Origin: Panax quinquefolius
Taxonomy: Eukaryota; Streptophyta; Magnoliopsida; Apiales; Araliaceae
Direction: 5' to 3'
DNA length: 64,000 nt
Assembly: GCA_020205615.1 (NCBI GenBank)
Contig: CM035164.1
Span: 119,041,363 to 119,105,362, forward strand
Position numbers and translations under genes: made by a program. Shown here piece after piece: positions 12,880 through 24,131 of this stretch (its first letter is position 1; the number at the start of each line of letters is the position of its first letter). The notes below the pieces were generated by a model. It had not been told where the DNA came from. It ran no database searches and saw only the letters and a list, made by a program, of their open reading frames with translations.

Positions 12880-13310
12880 AAAGTTATTCCAATGTAATAA
12901 TAAATAACGGAACCAGTCGTGAAATTCACACCAAGCAGGATGTTCCAATGTAATAATAAAGATGGAACTGCATCCGGTGTAAAAACACATGATAGGATAT
13001 TCCAATGTAATAATAAAGATTTTAACCAGTCCGGTGTAAAACACACGCATGTGATGTTCCAATGTAAGAATAATAAAGACGGAACCAGTCGGTGTAAAAC
13101 ACATGCATGTGGATGTTCCAATGAATAATAATAAAGATTTTAACCAGTCCTGTAAAACACATGCATGTGATGTTCCAATGTAATAATAAAGATTTTAACC
13201 AGTCCGTGTAAAACACATGCATGTGATGTTCCAATGTAACAATAATAAAGACGGAACCAGTCCTGTGTAAAACACATGCACAGGATGTTCCAATGTAATA
13301 ATAGAAGAAT
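12880..13310 (-). repeat. 57-bp minisatellite within LTR (about 8 units)
   Basis: Unit starts are near 12886, 12940, 12997, 13054, 13114, 13171, 13227 and 13285. Intact CATGCATG cores occur near 13100, 13160 and 13217. Some units read GATTTTAACCAG where others read GACGGAACCAG, so two unit types alternate. Confidence 0.8.
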
Positions 13311-13544
13311 GTCACCAAGTATAGGTAAACCACTTATACAAAGTTATTCCAATGTAATAATAAGCAATGGAATAACAACAGTTTCTTCATGAATAAGAAA
13401 GAATAACACCCCTTACATTTGGTAGGAGATTGAATATCGCAAAGAAAGCAGTAGTAACAAAATATTCTTCTTCTTTTCTCTTATTCTCTCTATACTTTCT
13501 CTCTATAGCTTGAATGAATTCGTGAAAATAATGAAGCCCAGCCT

Positions 13545-13554
13545 CTATTTATAG
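13545..13554 (-). promoter_or_regulatory. TATA core of element A 5' LTR
   Basis: CTATTTATAG reads CTATAAATAG on the minus strand and would drive transcription leftwards into gag. The same 10-mer, or a one-base variant, is found in every full LTR: 2091, 4163(+), 6078, 18620, 28833, 32994(+), 39793(+), 50463, 58984 and 62697(+). A pyrimidine-rich stretch with TCTCTCTATA follows about 35-60 bp downstream in each. Confidence 0.7.
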
Positions 13555-13599
13555 AAGATTTCTAGCTAAAGACCGCCGTGTGAAAAGGCAAGTGGCTCG

Positions 13600-13860
13600 A
13601 CGACGACTAATGATGTGAAAAAGAAAAGTGGTTTGGCTCGTAATGTGAAACGACAAGTGGTTCGAATGTGTAATGTGAAACGACAAGTGGTTCGACGTCG
13701 GTAAAGGTAATTACTATTAACGAAGGTAAATACTATCGACGAAGGTAAATACTATTCACAAGGGTAATTACTATCGACGAAGGTAATTACTATCGACGAA
13801 TGTAAATACTATTCACAAGGGTAATTACTATTAACGAAGGTAATTACTATCGACGAAGAG
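13600..13860 (-). repeat. U3 tandem repeats in element A 5' LTR
   Basis: These are the same two repeat families as in the 3' LTR. GTGAAACGACAAGTGGTTCG units occur around 13645-13695, then GGTAATTACTATYRACGAA units to 13860. They lie upstream of the TATA core on the minus strand. Confidence 0.7.
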
Positions 13861-14617
13861 ACTCTTAGATAAGAGACTTTAGATGATGACATGAGCCCCT
13901 CATAAAATAATCAAACTTACCACAAATCATTTTTTTTCATCAACACATATTTAATCTTTCAACAATTATTAATCATTTATAACTTGTCGCCTCAATTATT
14001 GATTTAATACTATAACATATTATATGATGATAATTGTGACAATAATTGAATCAATAATATAAGAGATATGATGCGCAAGAATTATCAGAGTAATAATTGA
14101 GCATAACCGAGTGACTTCTCACGTAAGCATCAATAATCAATACCGTAAAGCTACTACGCAACTACGCCAGACATCGCACTTTTACCACGGGTAGTTCAAC
14201 AATTTTAACGGTAACACCTCCGCCCGTTATTTTTATAAAATGTTTTTTGTCGTTTTCTCAATCCGACAATAATTTCGCTAGGGGTCCACCAATGATTGAG
14301 CCATTGTATTTAATATTCCCTAACAAAAAGAATATTCCCCACCAAACTAATATTTTATAACAACTTGCATACTTTGCAAAATTTATAAATATTACCCACA
14401 ACTATAACATTATATCAAATTTATTCCATAATATTCAAAAAATAATATTTATAGAAAAATTCATCTTTATTTATAAAAGTCGGGTCTTACATGAGGTATT
14501 TTGGACATGAAATAGTGAAATACTGAATCCTTAATACTTGTTCTTTTGTTTGTTTGGATTCGATTTTCTTTAAAATATTTTTCATCATCCTCACCCTAAA
14601 TGTTGATATTATTGAAT

Positions 14618-14745
14618 ATCTTTGGCCGTAGTGCAAAGATGAATGATTTCTTGATGAATATCTTTGGCACTGTAGTGCAAAGATGAGCAGTGTTGAGATG
14701 AACATGACCGATCGATGAATATCTTTGGCTCTGTAGTGCAAAGAT
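14618..14745 (+). repeat. Three-unit hairpin array in solo LTR S1
   Basis: ATCTTTG, a short spacer and CAAAGAT occur at 14618-14640, 14659-14683 and 14721-14745. Each makes a perfect 7-bp stem with a 9-11-base loop ending GTAGTG. The same array stands in element D (33719-33845, 40512-40645), and reverse-complement relatives stand in the minus-strand LTRs. Confidence 0.75.
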
Positions 14746-15316
14746 GAATATTTGATTCGAGATATATATTGATTGATGTTTACAGGATAAAATATCGACG
14801 ATGAACTTTTAAATTTATATATAGAAGATAGTAGTTTGCATTCTCTACTTAACTCTTCTAATGAATTGTTGTTTCCATTGCAGTTGTTGATTTAAAAGCT
14901 GGTTATCTATTGTATTCTATTAGATTTTTCCTGTTGAAGACTAACGATAATTTGTTCTATATTATCTTAGTCATAACATTCTTATTGGGCTAGTTGAGCT
15001 CACCCTTTTCCTTGTTGTTCCATTTTTTCTTCTCGAAGCGAGATTATAGCGAGGAACTAGTGGGGGTGTGGAGTGATGGTTCTAGATAAATTTGTTTTAG
15101 TAGTCCTCACTATTTTGTAAAATACTGTATCAATAATGAGGATTTATTTGGGTATGTATATTGTCTAGAAGACAATAATTGTATTTAAACTCACAGTATA
15201 TATGTTGTCGTATTTTGCACGACAAATGTATTAATAAAGTTGTAGTTATTTCTGTACCATGTATTTGGCGACTCAGAATGGGTTGGATGGAATGGACCTA
15301 TTTTGGGGGCGTCACA

Positions 15317-15625
15317 ACATACGTACCAGGTATTCAAAGAGATGAGAATACCTTGCTTTCTTTTCGGATTGTACCTTCCCGGTTATTTCCTCTCTATCAT
15401 GATTTTCCATTTCTCATCTCTTGTATTTCAAATATAATTCTAGAATATAGTTTCAAAATAAGGGTTAATTGACATACCACATAATACCCCTATAACCTGA
15501 CCGACCAATTAAATACCAAATAAACTTAGGTAGGTCATACTAGCGAAGGAATTCCCCGTCTCTCCCCTCCTAGTTCTAGTCTCACATCTTAGCTAGGGAT
15601 CATATCCCTAAGCTTTGATACCAAC
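15317..15625 (-). other. Internal remnant and leader of element B with PBS
   Basis: The first ~40 bp (ACATACGTACC.., then GAATACCTTG) match the pol end next to the PPT in A (7036-) and C (29985-), so the DNA continues from 2800 across the S1 insertion. From about 15455 to 15610 it matches the 5' leader of C (48935- and 51386-). The PBS TGGTATCAAAGCT is at 15611-15623, two bases from the LTR. About 80-100 bp in between is not recognised. No coding sequence is present. Confidence 0.75.
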
Positions 15626-18600
15626 TGTGATGCCCCCAAAACAGGTATACGTCACACATCTTGGGTCGCCACCTACATGGTACTGAATACAAATACAACT
15701 TAATTATACAAACGTCATGTAAAAATACGACAAAATATAATCTAAGAGTTTTAATAAGAATATTGTCATCTAGACAATATCCACACTCAATGGAGTCCTC
15801 ATTACATTTATTATCACACTATTCAACAGAATAGTGAGGACTACTAATGCTATCATCTGGACCGTCTCTCCGTTCTCCGACTAGTCCTAGCTACGTTCTC
15901 ATTTCCTGAAGAGAACAGTGAAAAAAAGTGTGAGCTCAGCTAGCCCAGTAAGAAATATTATGACTAAGATAATGCAGAATAAATTATCGTTAGCCTTCAA
16001 CGGTGTTAAATTGATACAATATAACAAACATCAAGTTTAACTACAACGGAATAAGCAATCCATTAAAAGAGTCAAATAGACCATCATGTCTATTATCTTA
16101 TCCATGTTAAAAGTCCACCAATAATGTTTTATCCCTGTAACATCAATCAACAATTCCTGTCCACAATCATATGAATAACTCATAATCATAATTGTGATTC
16201 TCAATTCTTTTTAGCACCTGTGACGAAGATGATTCTCATCACCTATCTTCACCGAAATATCACAAATCATGGTTATAGCAAATCACAATTCTTGCTCATA
16301 ATCATACTAATAAATTCATCTTTGCACTACTGGGCCAAAGATATACAAATCAGAAACCAATAATCTTTGAGACTAAAGCTTAACAAATAATCCACATCAT
16401 CGAATCACCCCTGCACTACGGCCAAGGATATTCATTAATATCACATCCATGAATTATCCATGTACAACGGCCAAGGATATTCATTATTATCACATCTATG
16501 AATTAATATTTCATTGCTGAGACTCAGCTCAATAATTAATCCACATCATCGAATCATCCCTGCACTACAGGCCAAGGATATTCTTTAGTATCACGACCAC
16601 GAATTCTTCATGCACTACGGGCCAAAGATAATCGTGTTTTCATCAACGATCCTGATCATGCCATAAAACAATTCATCTTTGCACCCTTGGTCAAGAGAAT
16701 CTATAGCCATAATCATACAAAAAGCGCCCATCAATGCACTACGGGCCAATGAGGACTTTTTCATTAGTATCACAACCATAAATTATCCATGCACTACGGG
16801 CAAAAGATAATCATGTTTTTTTATTAACGGTCCTAATCATGCTATAAAACAATTCATCTTTGCACCCTTGGCCGAAGAGAATCCATAGCCATAATCATAC
16901 CAAAAACTGTCCATCAATGCACTCACAGGCCAATGAGGACTTTTACCACGTCATTTGTAACATTACGGTCATGATTATACCGAATAATCCCTGGTCATAA
17001 TCATATCAAGTCCATCTATGCACTACAGGCCACAGATGACTTTCAACAAAATATAAATATGAGGATGATGACAATGATATAAGAATTCAATAACACAAGT
17101 TCAAGAATTAATTTAACCAAGAACTAATAACGTCTCATTTACTCGTAACTAGATTATTTTCATAAAAAAATACCAAATCAGTCCCAAAAATTATTCTTTT
17201 CTGGGATTAAGCATAATATAGTCCCATATTGAACATATCTTTTTCTTGACATTTTTAAAATTCATTTACTATTTTTCAAAAATTAATTTCTAATTAATTC
17301 CTTAAGAAATTAGCTACCTTAAGTTTAACTCCAAAAATTGCCAAATCTTAGCAGGATCTTACACATGTTAACGTGAGCTTCCAGTTTAAATTTCATGGTC
17401 ATCAGAGTTATAGAACTCCGGTTATAGCATTTTTCGTCGGAAAAACCTAAATATTGAAATGATCATAACTTGCTCTTTTTAAGTCGGAATTAGCTCATTT
17501 TTGGACAGGAGGTACTTTATATCATATACTTTCATGTCCCAAAAGGCCAGAATTTTTCTCACAAATTAAGTGGCCGAAACATCCCTTTTAAAATCGTGGC
17601 AGAAGCCTTTTTCATATTTTGCAGTTTTTCGTACTTTGCTAAAATCAGTCCACACAAAAATCTACAACACCTTTTCTAGTGATTCCACTTGGATAAGTTA
17701 CAAAACTCATAGACCTAACTCTAGATCTTGACCACACTCAAAAATTCGAAATATAATAGGAGATATGGTCAATTGAATTTCATGTTCCATTTTTACCAAA
17801 ATCTGATTTTTCAACCCTTTATGATTTCTAATAAACTTTCATGTTTTCACATAATAACCAACATAACTCATTATAACACTTAATAATACTTCATATACCC
17901 ATGATTTTCATCAGTCCAAAGTTTTTATTATGACTCTCATCATAATCAACATAAGCAGATCATTTCCACAATTTAATAAGGAATGAAATACAAAGGATCA
18001 TTCACACATGCATGTGGTAATCCACATCGATGAGTTATTCCAATGTAATAATAAAGAATGGAATAATGAAGGATTCATCATTCATGCGATAGAGACCGCT
18101 TAAATAAAGTTATTCCCAATGAATAATAAAGGCGGAACCGGTCGGCCAGAAAAAGCATGAGCGAGGATATTTCAGCGAGAATAATAAAGACGGAACCCGG
18201 TCCGGTGAAAAACATACATGACGAGGATATTCTAACGAATAATAAAGAATGGAATAACAACAAAAATCACCATACGCAGCGATAGGCGCTTGCAGACGGA
18301 GTTATTCTAACAGAATAATTAATGGAACTGAGTCAGCGTGTCACCGGCAATGTGATATTAAACGAATAATAAAGAAACGGAATGATAGAAGAATTTCACC
18401 ATGTATAGGGTTGCCCGCGTATACAGGTTATTCCAACTGAATAATAAAGAATGGAATAACAGAAGTTCTCTTCATAGATAAGAAAGAAATAATACTCCCT
18501 ACCTTAGAAAAAGCTGAATCGAGCAGTAGAAAGGTAAAGCGAGACTTCTCTTCTTTCTCTCTATAATAATGGCTCTAAAGCTTTAGTGAATTGGTGAGAA

Positions 18601-19286
18601 ATGAAGAAAGAATGAGCTTCTATTTATAGGAAAATATAGTTTCGATAATTGCACGTTTTGGGGCTCGAAATATTACAAGTATAATACCTTCTCTTTTCTT
18701 CATTTTAATTTAGTCCTGCAAGTATTATCAAACTTGCACCAACTCCCCTAATAGTAAATAATGTGAATCCATAGTAAATCATGTGACTCAATAGTTCTAA
18801 TCATGTGATAAAAACAATTACAATATAGTACCTTCATCTATACCTCCATTTTTAACTTAGTCATGCAAGTATTATCAATCTTGCACCACCACCCCTAATA
18901 GTATAAGAATGTGAATCAATATTACACACATGTGAATAAATAGTTATAAACATGTGAAATAATAGCAATTAATTGCTCATTTATCCGATTAATTACCCGA
19001 TTGGTCAATATAACCTCCAGACATCAATTATTATTGAAATAATTGTCAATTTCCAATAACACTAATAATTCCAACACAATGGAACTATCAATTTCATCTT
19101 TAATCAACACAACTTATTCATCATTAATATTATAACTCACAATATTTTATAATAACTTGCATACTTTGCAAAATTTTCACATAACACCCTTAACTTTAAA
19201 CTTTTATCAACTTAACCATTTACGAAATAAAATAATAATTATAAGAAAATTGAATACTTTTATTTCATAAAATTCGGGGTCTTACA
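15626..19286 (-). repeat. 5' LTR of element B (3.66 kb)
   Basis: It runs from TGTGATGCCCCC at 15626 to GGGGTCTTACA at 19286. It is longer than other LTRs here because of a segment at about 17080-17990 rich in plain A+T DNA, shared with H in the opposite orientation. The TATA core is at 18620-18629 (minus). Degenerate minisatellite units lie at 18010-18440. The U3 (18640-19286) carries AATCATGTGA repeats, not the GGTAATTACTAT repeats of A. Confidence 0.85.
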
Positions 19287-20649
19287 TTTTCTACCTCCGG
19301 CACCACCTCCTCCTCCTCCGTTGTTCAATCTCCACCACCGATCAGTCTCGAGATCTAGATGTGTTTTCTCAGTTCGGCGCCATCATCACCGATTCGAAGA
19401 TCCGTTAATCTGCTTAAATCGGATTTGATCAGATCCGATTCGATTAACGCCTAATATGAAATAATCCATTTCTAGAGTTCCAGTAAAACATCGATTGAAT
19501 AGAAGGTTTATTGAATAGTTACATTTTGCCTTCCAAAGCTTCACTTAGAACATCGAGGGATTTTGTTTCATCTGAAGTTCTGATATGAAAAGTCATTCAT
19601 CTCAATGAAGATCTGATAGATAAATGATATGAAAAGTCATTCATTCATCGAGAGATTTTGTTTCATCTGAAGTTCTGTTAGATAAATGATTGTTTATGGA
19701 TAAATGATTTTTAATGTGCAGATCATCAATGAAGGATTTGTTTTAATTTATTTTTTAATTTATCTTTTAATTTGTAACATACTAAAAAAATTAAAGCTTA
19801 TTTTTTAGCTTATTTTTTAGCATATTTTTATTTTTAATATTTATTTCTTTTATATTTAAGCTTAGATTTAATAATTTCATAATATAAATAATAATTATAT
19901 TAACTTTCAAAAATAAAAATAATAATTAATTTTCATAATTTTAGTTATATTTGTGAAGTTTGAATTTATTTTATGTATTTTAATTTTTAATTTGTGTTTA
20001 TTATGAAAATACTTATGAATAATGTTAAAGACATTACTCAAATTCAAAATTTACTCAAATTTCTCTTATTTTTAATAAAAATGTAATATATTTGAATACA
20101 ATAAAAGACAAATTTGTCAAAAAAAAATTACTAATAATTTTTCATTATTAATGTTGAGGGTATTATGACAATTTGCAATGAAAAATGCAACAAAAAGTAG
20201 TTAAATCTATTTATTTTCCAACGTGGCAACAATTAGGATGATAGCACATGGCGATTGCATGACGTGGATATTAATTTAAAAGTGACATGAAAGTTCCGTT
20301 AAAAGTCAACGCATTTAACGGATTTTGTAACGATTTGAAAATAATTTGTAGTTCAATGAGTTGATTGTAAAAAAAATCAGTTCAATGATGTATTTGTAAA
20401 CCGAGGTTGAGTAGAGTGAGAAAAAATATATTTAACTCAACTGCAGCCAGGGACAAAAAAAAAAATTAAACTAAACACTAGTCCAGATTCAATACAAAGA
20501 AAAATAAGAAAATAAAATACTATAGTAAGAGGCTAATAAAATGAACTACTTTAAAGAAAACATGGTATTTAATTTTAAGTTGAAGACAAATATATAAATA
20601 TAAGTTGAGAGTATAAATACTTAATAACTAATATAAATATTCTATATTT
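19287..20649. other. Unassigned flank of element B
   Basis: The first ~250 bp are C-rich and gene-like in texture (CTCCTCCTCCTCCG, then CACCGATTCGAAGATCCG), as in plant 5' leaders, but no open frame of note is present. A direct duplication of roughly 98 bp is visible: GATTTTGTTTCATCTGAAG at about 19558 and again at about 19656. The rest is A+T-rich with no recognisable gene. Confidence 0.5.
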
Positions 20650-20815
20650 TATATGCTCGACCGACTTATTGACCAAATTCGGTTCAAATTTTACTACGAA
20701 TTATTGACCAAGTTCAACTCAGCTCAACTCGCTCCCAAATTAAATTCGAGCAAGTAATTTTTGACGAGTCGAACGATCTTTCGAGCTAGACTGACCCATT
20801 TGACAGCCCTATGTG
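20650..20815. mobile_element. Probable hAT-type transposon end
   Basis: The segment ends GACCCATTTGACAGCCCTA, the reverse complement of the TAGGGCTGTCAAATGGG terminus common in plant hAT elements. It is preceded by Gag/Ctc-type subterminal repeats (TCAACTCAGCTCAACTCG, CGAGCAAG, GACGAGTCGAACGA). The opposite end was not found, so it is treated as a remnant. Confidence 0.5.
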
Positions 20816-21207
20816 TAAACACGCATGTGTACATGCATAATATTTTCTCTATTTCACAAAAATTGTCTTCAATAATAATAATTGTTATATAAAATTACAG
20901 AGTAATTTTTTTTATCAGTAAAATAACTAATACAATATCTTTAAATTCATCATCATAACTTATTCTCATGTTATCATTATTAAATAAAAAACTTAATAAT
21001 TTACAAGTAAAATATTAATAAAAATAAATCTTTAAATTTGCAAATTTTGTAAGATGACACTTATTGCTGCAGAGGGAGACTTAAATGAGAATGAGATAGA
21101 GAAAGAGAGAGATGGGCGAGTGGTGTCCCATTTCTGTTTGGTGGTGAACTAATTATGTGGCTCTCCTAGATCCCCACAAATAGCTTTATGGATACCTACT
21201 TACCTAA

Positions 21208-21262
<55 letters not shown>

Positions 21263-21484
21263 AAAGGATCAAGGAGTAATATCCTATTTAGTGACGGATC
21301 GGATGACATTTCAGTTCGTCGCTATAGGTTCGATCTGTCGATATATGTTGTCCGTCGTTAAAAAGTTTAAGGCGAGCGGTTTCTACGATATATATTTGAT
21401 CGAACTGAGCAGTCGTCCTATCCCATCGTCAGTAAAAAGGTAGATATAGTATGTAAAATAAAGGAGTGAACTCTTGAAATAGAC

Positions 21485-21520
<36 letters not shown>

Positions 21521-21539
21521 CTTACAAGGCCTATATGTG
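20816..21539. repeat. Non-coding flank with (TA)n microsatellite
   Basis: The stretch holds a (TG)n(TA)n tract at about 21210-21260. After it comes a GTGACGGATC ... CGTCGCTATA segment (21290-21330), like subterminal motifs of CACTA/MITE elements. A second TA/TG tract lies at about 21485-21520. No gene is seen; the short frames here are translated microsatellite. Confidence 0.6.
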
Positions 21540-22710
21540 TAGTAAGGCGGAACTAGGGGAAGGGGCGAGTAAGGCGAGGGGGGGGGAGGCATCGACCTGG
21601 TGGTAGAGGCGGACCAAAGCGGACTAGTGGGGCGATGGGGGGGCAACAAGTGGTGTCTCGGTCGTCTTCCGAATCTTCTTCTCGGCTTCTCCGACTGCAG
21701 AGTCTGTTTGCAGGTTTGTTTCTCCTTTTTTTTTTAAACATGAAACGACGTCGTTTCATTAAAAAAATTTTTATTAGGGCATAACTCACAATCAGACTCT
21801 CAGCTCTCTCTTACTCTTCGTCTTTTTTCTCTTGCCAGTTGCCGCGACTTCTTCCGCCTCCACTGAGCTGACTGCTTTGGACTTAAAATCAAGAGCTGAG
21901 CTGCAGTACTCTCAAATTAAAATCAAGAGCTGAGCAAGAAACCCAAATCAAAGGTAATGATATATTTATTCAATTATTCTCAGTTCAATTTTGGTAATCA
22001 TATACATAAACAAATTGGTGTGATACTTTGTGTTAATTGTTATTTGGAATTTTGGATGTTGTAATTATATGAAGGATTAACTGATTAAGGACTGATTTAA
22101 AATTAAAATCTAGGTTTGTTCATGATTAATGAACTCTGAACATTTTTGAAAGTAATTTGTGCCTATCTTATGTTAGCTAAAATGTTTCAATGGAAAAGGT
22201 TAATTAAAATAAAAGAATTGGTATATTATATAAAGGAAATATGATATATATATATATATAATTGAATTATAATGTAATCTCAGTGTATGGATATTTGGGT
22301 CATGTATGTATATTAAAAAGTGTAAAAGTTATGAAATTTTGGGTTTATACAAAACTGAGCTTCTGCCTTATTGCATGCTGAAGTTCTAGGCAGGTGAGGT
22401 GTAGTCTTAAAATTTGGTACAAACTAAGTGAAGTATAATTTCAATGGATCAATTGCATTATGTGCTTGTTATCTTTGGAGATAATTTTTGTTATCAGTGA
22501 GTGCGCATTCATATTTCGAAACAGTGGTTTGTAGATATGGTATTTTTGATTCTACCACAAACTTTTGTTTCATAACTTAAAAAGATTTTTTGCTGATAAA
22601 AAAAATAATTTAATTATCAAGTTCCAAAGCAAGTGGTGGTATTAATAATTTTGGCCCGCTTGGTTTAAAAATTTTGACCACCTTACAAAAACGTTCTGGT
22701 TCCGTCACTG
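21540..22710. mobile_element. Probable non-autonomous hAT-like element
   Basis: The left end, TAGTAAGGCGGAACTAGGGG, and the reverse complement of the right end, CAGTGACGGAACCAGAACG, resemble each other. The flanks TATATGTG and TATGTGTG agree at 7 of 8 positions, as expected for a hAT 8-bp duplication, though they lie in TG-rich DNA. Inside, about 21780-21960 looks like a plant 5' leader and splice donor (CTCTCAGCTCTCTCTTAC, then CAAAGGTAATGAT), followed by intron-like A+T-rich DNA. No transposase frame survives. Confidence 0.4.
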
Positions 22711-22740
22711 TATGTGTGTGTGTGTGTGTGTGTGTGGAAA

Positions 22741-22881
22741 TTGATGTTTCCACATGATTTTTTAATATTTTCATATAAAAAATGTCGTTATAGATATATA
22801 GTGACGGTAAAAATCGTCGCTATACGATCTATGTCAACGGTTTTCATGTGAAAATATCAAAAAGTCATGTGAAAATGTCAT
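22741..22881. mobile_element. Foldback MITE
   Basis: The two ends are imperfect inverted repeats of about 34 bp (TTTCCACATGATTTTTTAAT.. against ..TCAAAAAGTCATGTGAAAAT). The centre holds a smaller palindrome, TAGTGACGG ... CGTCGCTA. The total of about 140 bp and its self-complementarity are typical of a MITE. It has no coding capacity. The superfamily is uncertain. Confidence 0.6.
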
Positions 22882-23406
22882 TTATATATATATGATCTGT
22901 ATCCGTGGCAACTGTTTACTAGGAGAATTATTCTAACAACCATTATCTTTATCGTTGATTAATATAATTGATGATTGAGGTTGGAAAAAAAATTATCCTG
23001 CCGCTAGAGCCTATATCAACAATAATATTGGCTTAAGCGACTAGGACATTTACTACAATAATATCGCTTCATTGTTCCTGGAGTATGCATGCCCTCCTGA
23101 ACTAATGGTAATGATAATGGTAATTTGTTTTCATGCATAATATTAATATTACATAATTTAATATGAAGTATGTAATATTAATATTAATATTAAATATAGA
23201 GTATGTAATATTAATTTTAAATATAGAGCAGGATTGGGTTTGAGGACTTTATGGACAAATTAAATAATTAATAATTAAGGATGGGTAGTGTAGTAAATGT
23301 TGTAGCTGCTAAAGCTAATATTAATGTCGCTATAGGCAGTAGTGACAGTGTAGTTTGTTTTTTCAATCTCAACCCAACGATAGAGATGATATAGTTGTTG
23401 AAATAG

Positions 23407-23454
<48 letters not shown>

Positions 23455-24131
23455 GTATATGTATATACAGAATACATATGTCATAGTTATACATAACAAC
23501 GGTTTTTGAAATTTATATATGACGGTTCGTAAAGTAAATCACAGATCGAATTCTCCTATCACTATAGTAAAAAAATATATCCATGTATTTATTATATATC
23601 TTTATATAATGTGTATATATATTTTTCCCATATAAATATATATAATAAAACAAAGAGGCTCAAATTAGAAACTGCTTCAACATCCAAAGCGCCCAAATCA
23701 ATTTAGAGCTTCAACATCCAACGATCTAAAATCATTTAGAACTGACATCCATTTCGACCAAGAATTTATCTCTCAAAAATTCAAACTCACATCCATCATC
23801 TCACTCTCACTCTCAAAAGAATTTGTTTTCATAAGTATTTTCATTTAAATGCTTTGTGGAGTATGTATGGAAAGTGCAGGTGTGTTAAGAATTAATTTAG
23901 GCTTTTAATTTAGTGTGTGTCCATATTCAATGCTTTATTTTTTTGTGTTCATTAATTTTTTTATTTTATTTTTTGAATTATAAAACCGGACAGAATTTAT
24001 TATAAGTTTGGTTAAAGGTCAAGCAATCATAGCCAGCGCTGTTATAGATAACTCGTCGTACCATCCATGGTCCTATCTATCTACCTTGGACAGTGACTAT
24101 ATTTATGTATAGAAAAATGTAACAGTGCCAC
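22882..24131. other. Non-coding A+T-rich stretch with (TA)n
   Basis: It holds a (TA)n tract at 23408-23453 and palindrome-like GTCGCTATAGGCAGTAGTGAC near 23325-23350. No gene is recognised. The 69-codon minus frame around 23268-23477 is mostly translated microsatellite. Confidence 0.5.

Larger units (their letters stand above)
4377..14491 (-). mobile_element. Element A: full-length, inactivated Ty3/gypsy retrotransposon
   Basis: LTRs at 4377-7000 (3') and 11788-14491 (5') enclose, in minus-strand order, PBS, gag, protease, RT, RNase H, integrase, PPT. This is the Ty3/gypsy gene order. Every coding block carries frameshifts or stops. The outer LTR ends are imperfect: the left begins GACGCCCC without the usual TGT, and the flanks (CTTC left, TGAGG right) are not duplicates. 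Its host, solo LTR S1, has lost about 380 bp at the insertion. So insertion was followed by a flanking deletion, or the left end formed by recombination. Confidence 0.85.
11788..14491 (-). repeat. 5' LTR of element A
   Basis: It starts at CGTGACGCCCCC (normally TGTGACG) and ends GGGTCTTACA at 14491. It is collinear with 4377-7000. The same modules are present: GCACTAC/GGCCA repeats (12340-12570), an eight-unit minisatellite (12880-13310), a TATA core (13545-13554) and U3 repeats (13600-13860). One minisatellite unit more than in the 3' LTR. Confidence 0.85.
2801..15316 (+). mobile_element. Solo LTR S1 (plus), split by element A
   Basis: It starts TGTAAGACCC at 2801 and ends GGGGGCGTCACA at 15316. 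The flanks ACGTA (2796-2800) and ACATA (15317-15321) are a 5-bp TSD with one mismatch. Without element A (4377-14491) about 2.4 kb remains in two parts, 2801-4376 and 14492-15316. Both parts align to the LTRs of element D. About 380 bp present in D (about 33207-33588) is missing where A sits. The TATA core is CTATAAATAG at 4163-4172. No second LTR or internal region of its own is present, so it is best read as a solo LTR left by LTR-LTR recombination. Confidence 0.85.
1..19286 (-). mobile_element. Element B: long-LTR Ty3/gypsy-type element with almost no internal region (interrupted)
   Basis: Two related LTR copies in the same orientation flank the insertion (1-2759 and 15626-19286). The sequence at position 1 matches that near 16531. 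Removing the solo LTR S1 with nested element A (2801-15316) leaves only about 350 bp between the LTRs: a PPT edge (2760-2800) and a leader with PBS (15317-15625). No gag or pol is left. This layout (LTR over 3.6 kb, tiny internal part) resembles non-autonomous large retrotransposon derivatives, or a deletion product of an autonomous relative. The left end lies outside the window, so the element's own TSD cannot be tested. The PBS and PPT match those of elements A, C and D, so B could have been mobilised by their enzymes; that is inference. Confidence 0.8.

Noticed and set aside
19287..19740. Possible host gene 5' end right of element B
   Set aside because: C-rich leader-like texture only; no open frame, splice pattern or homology could be supported.
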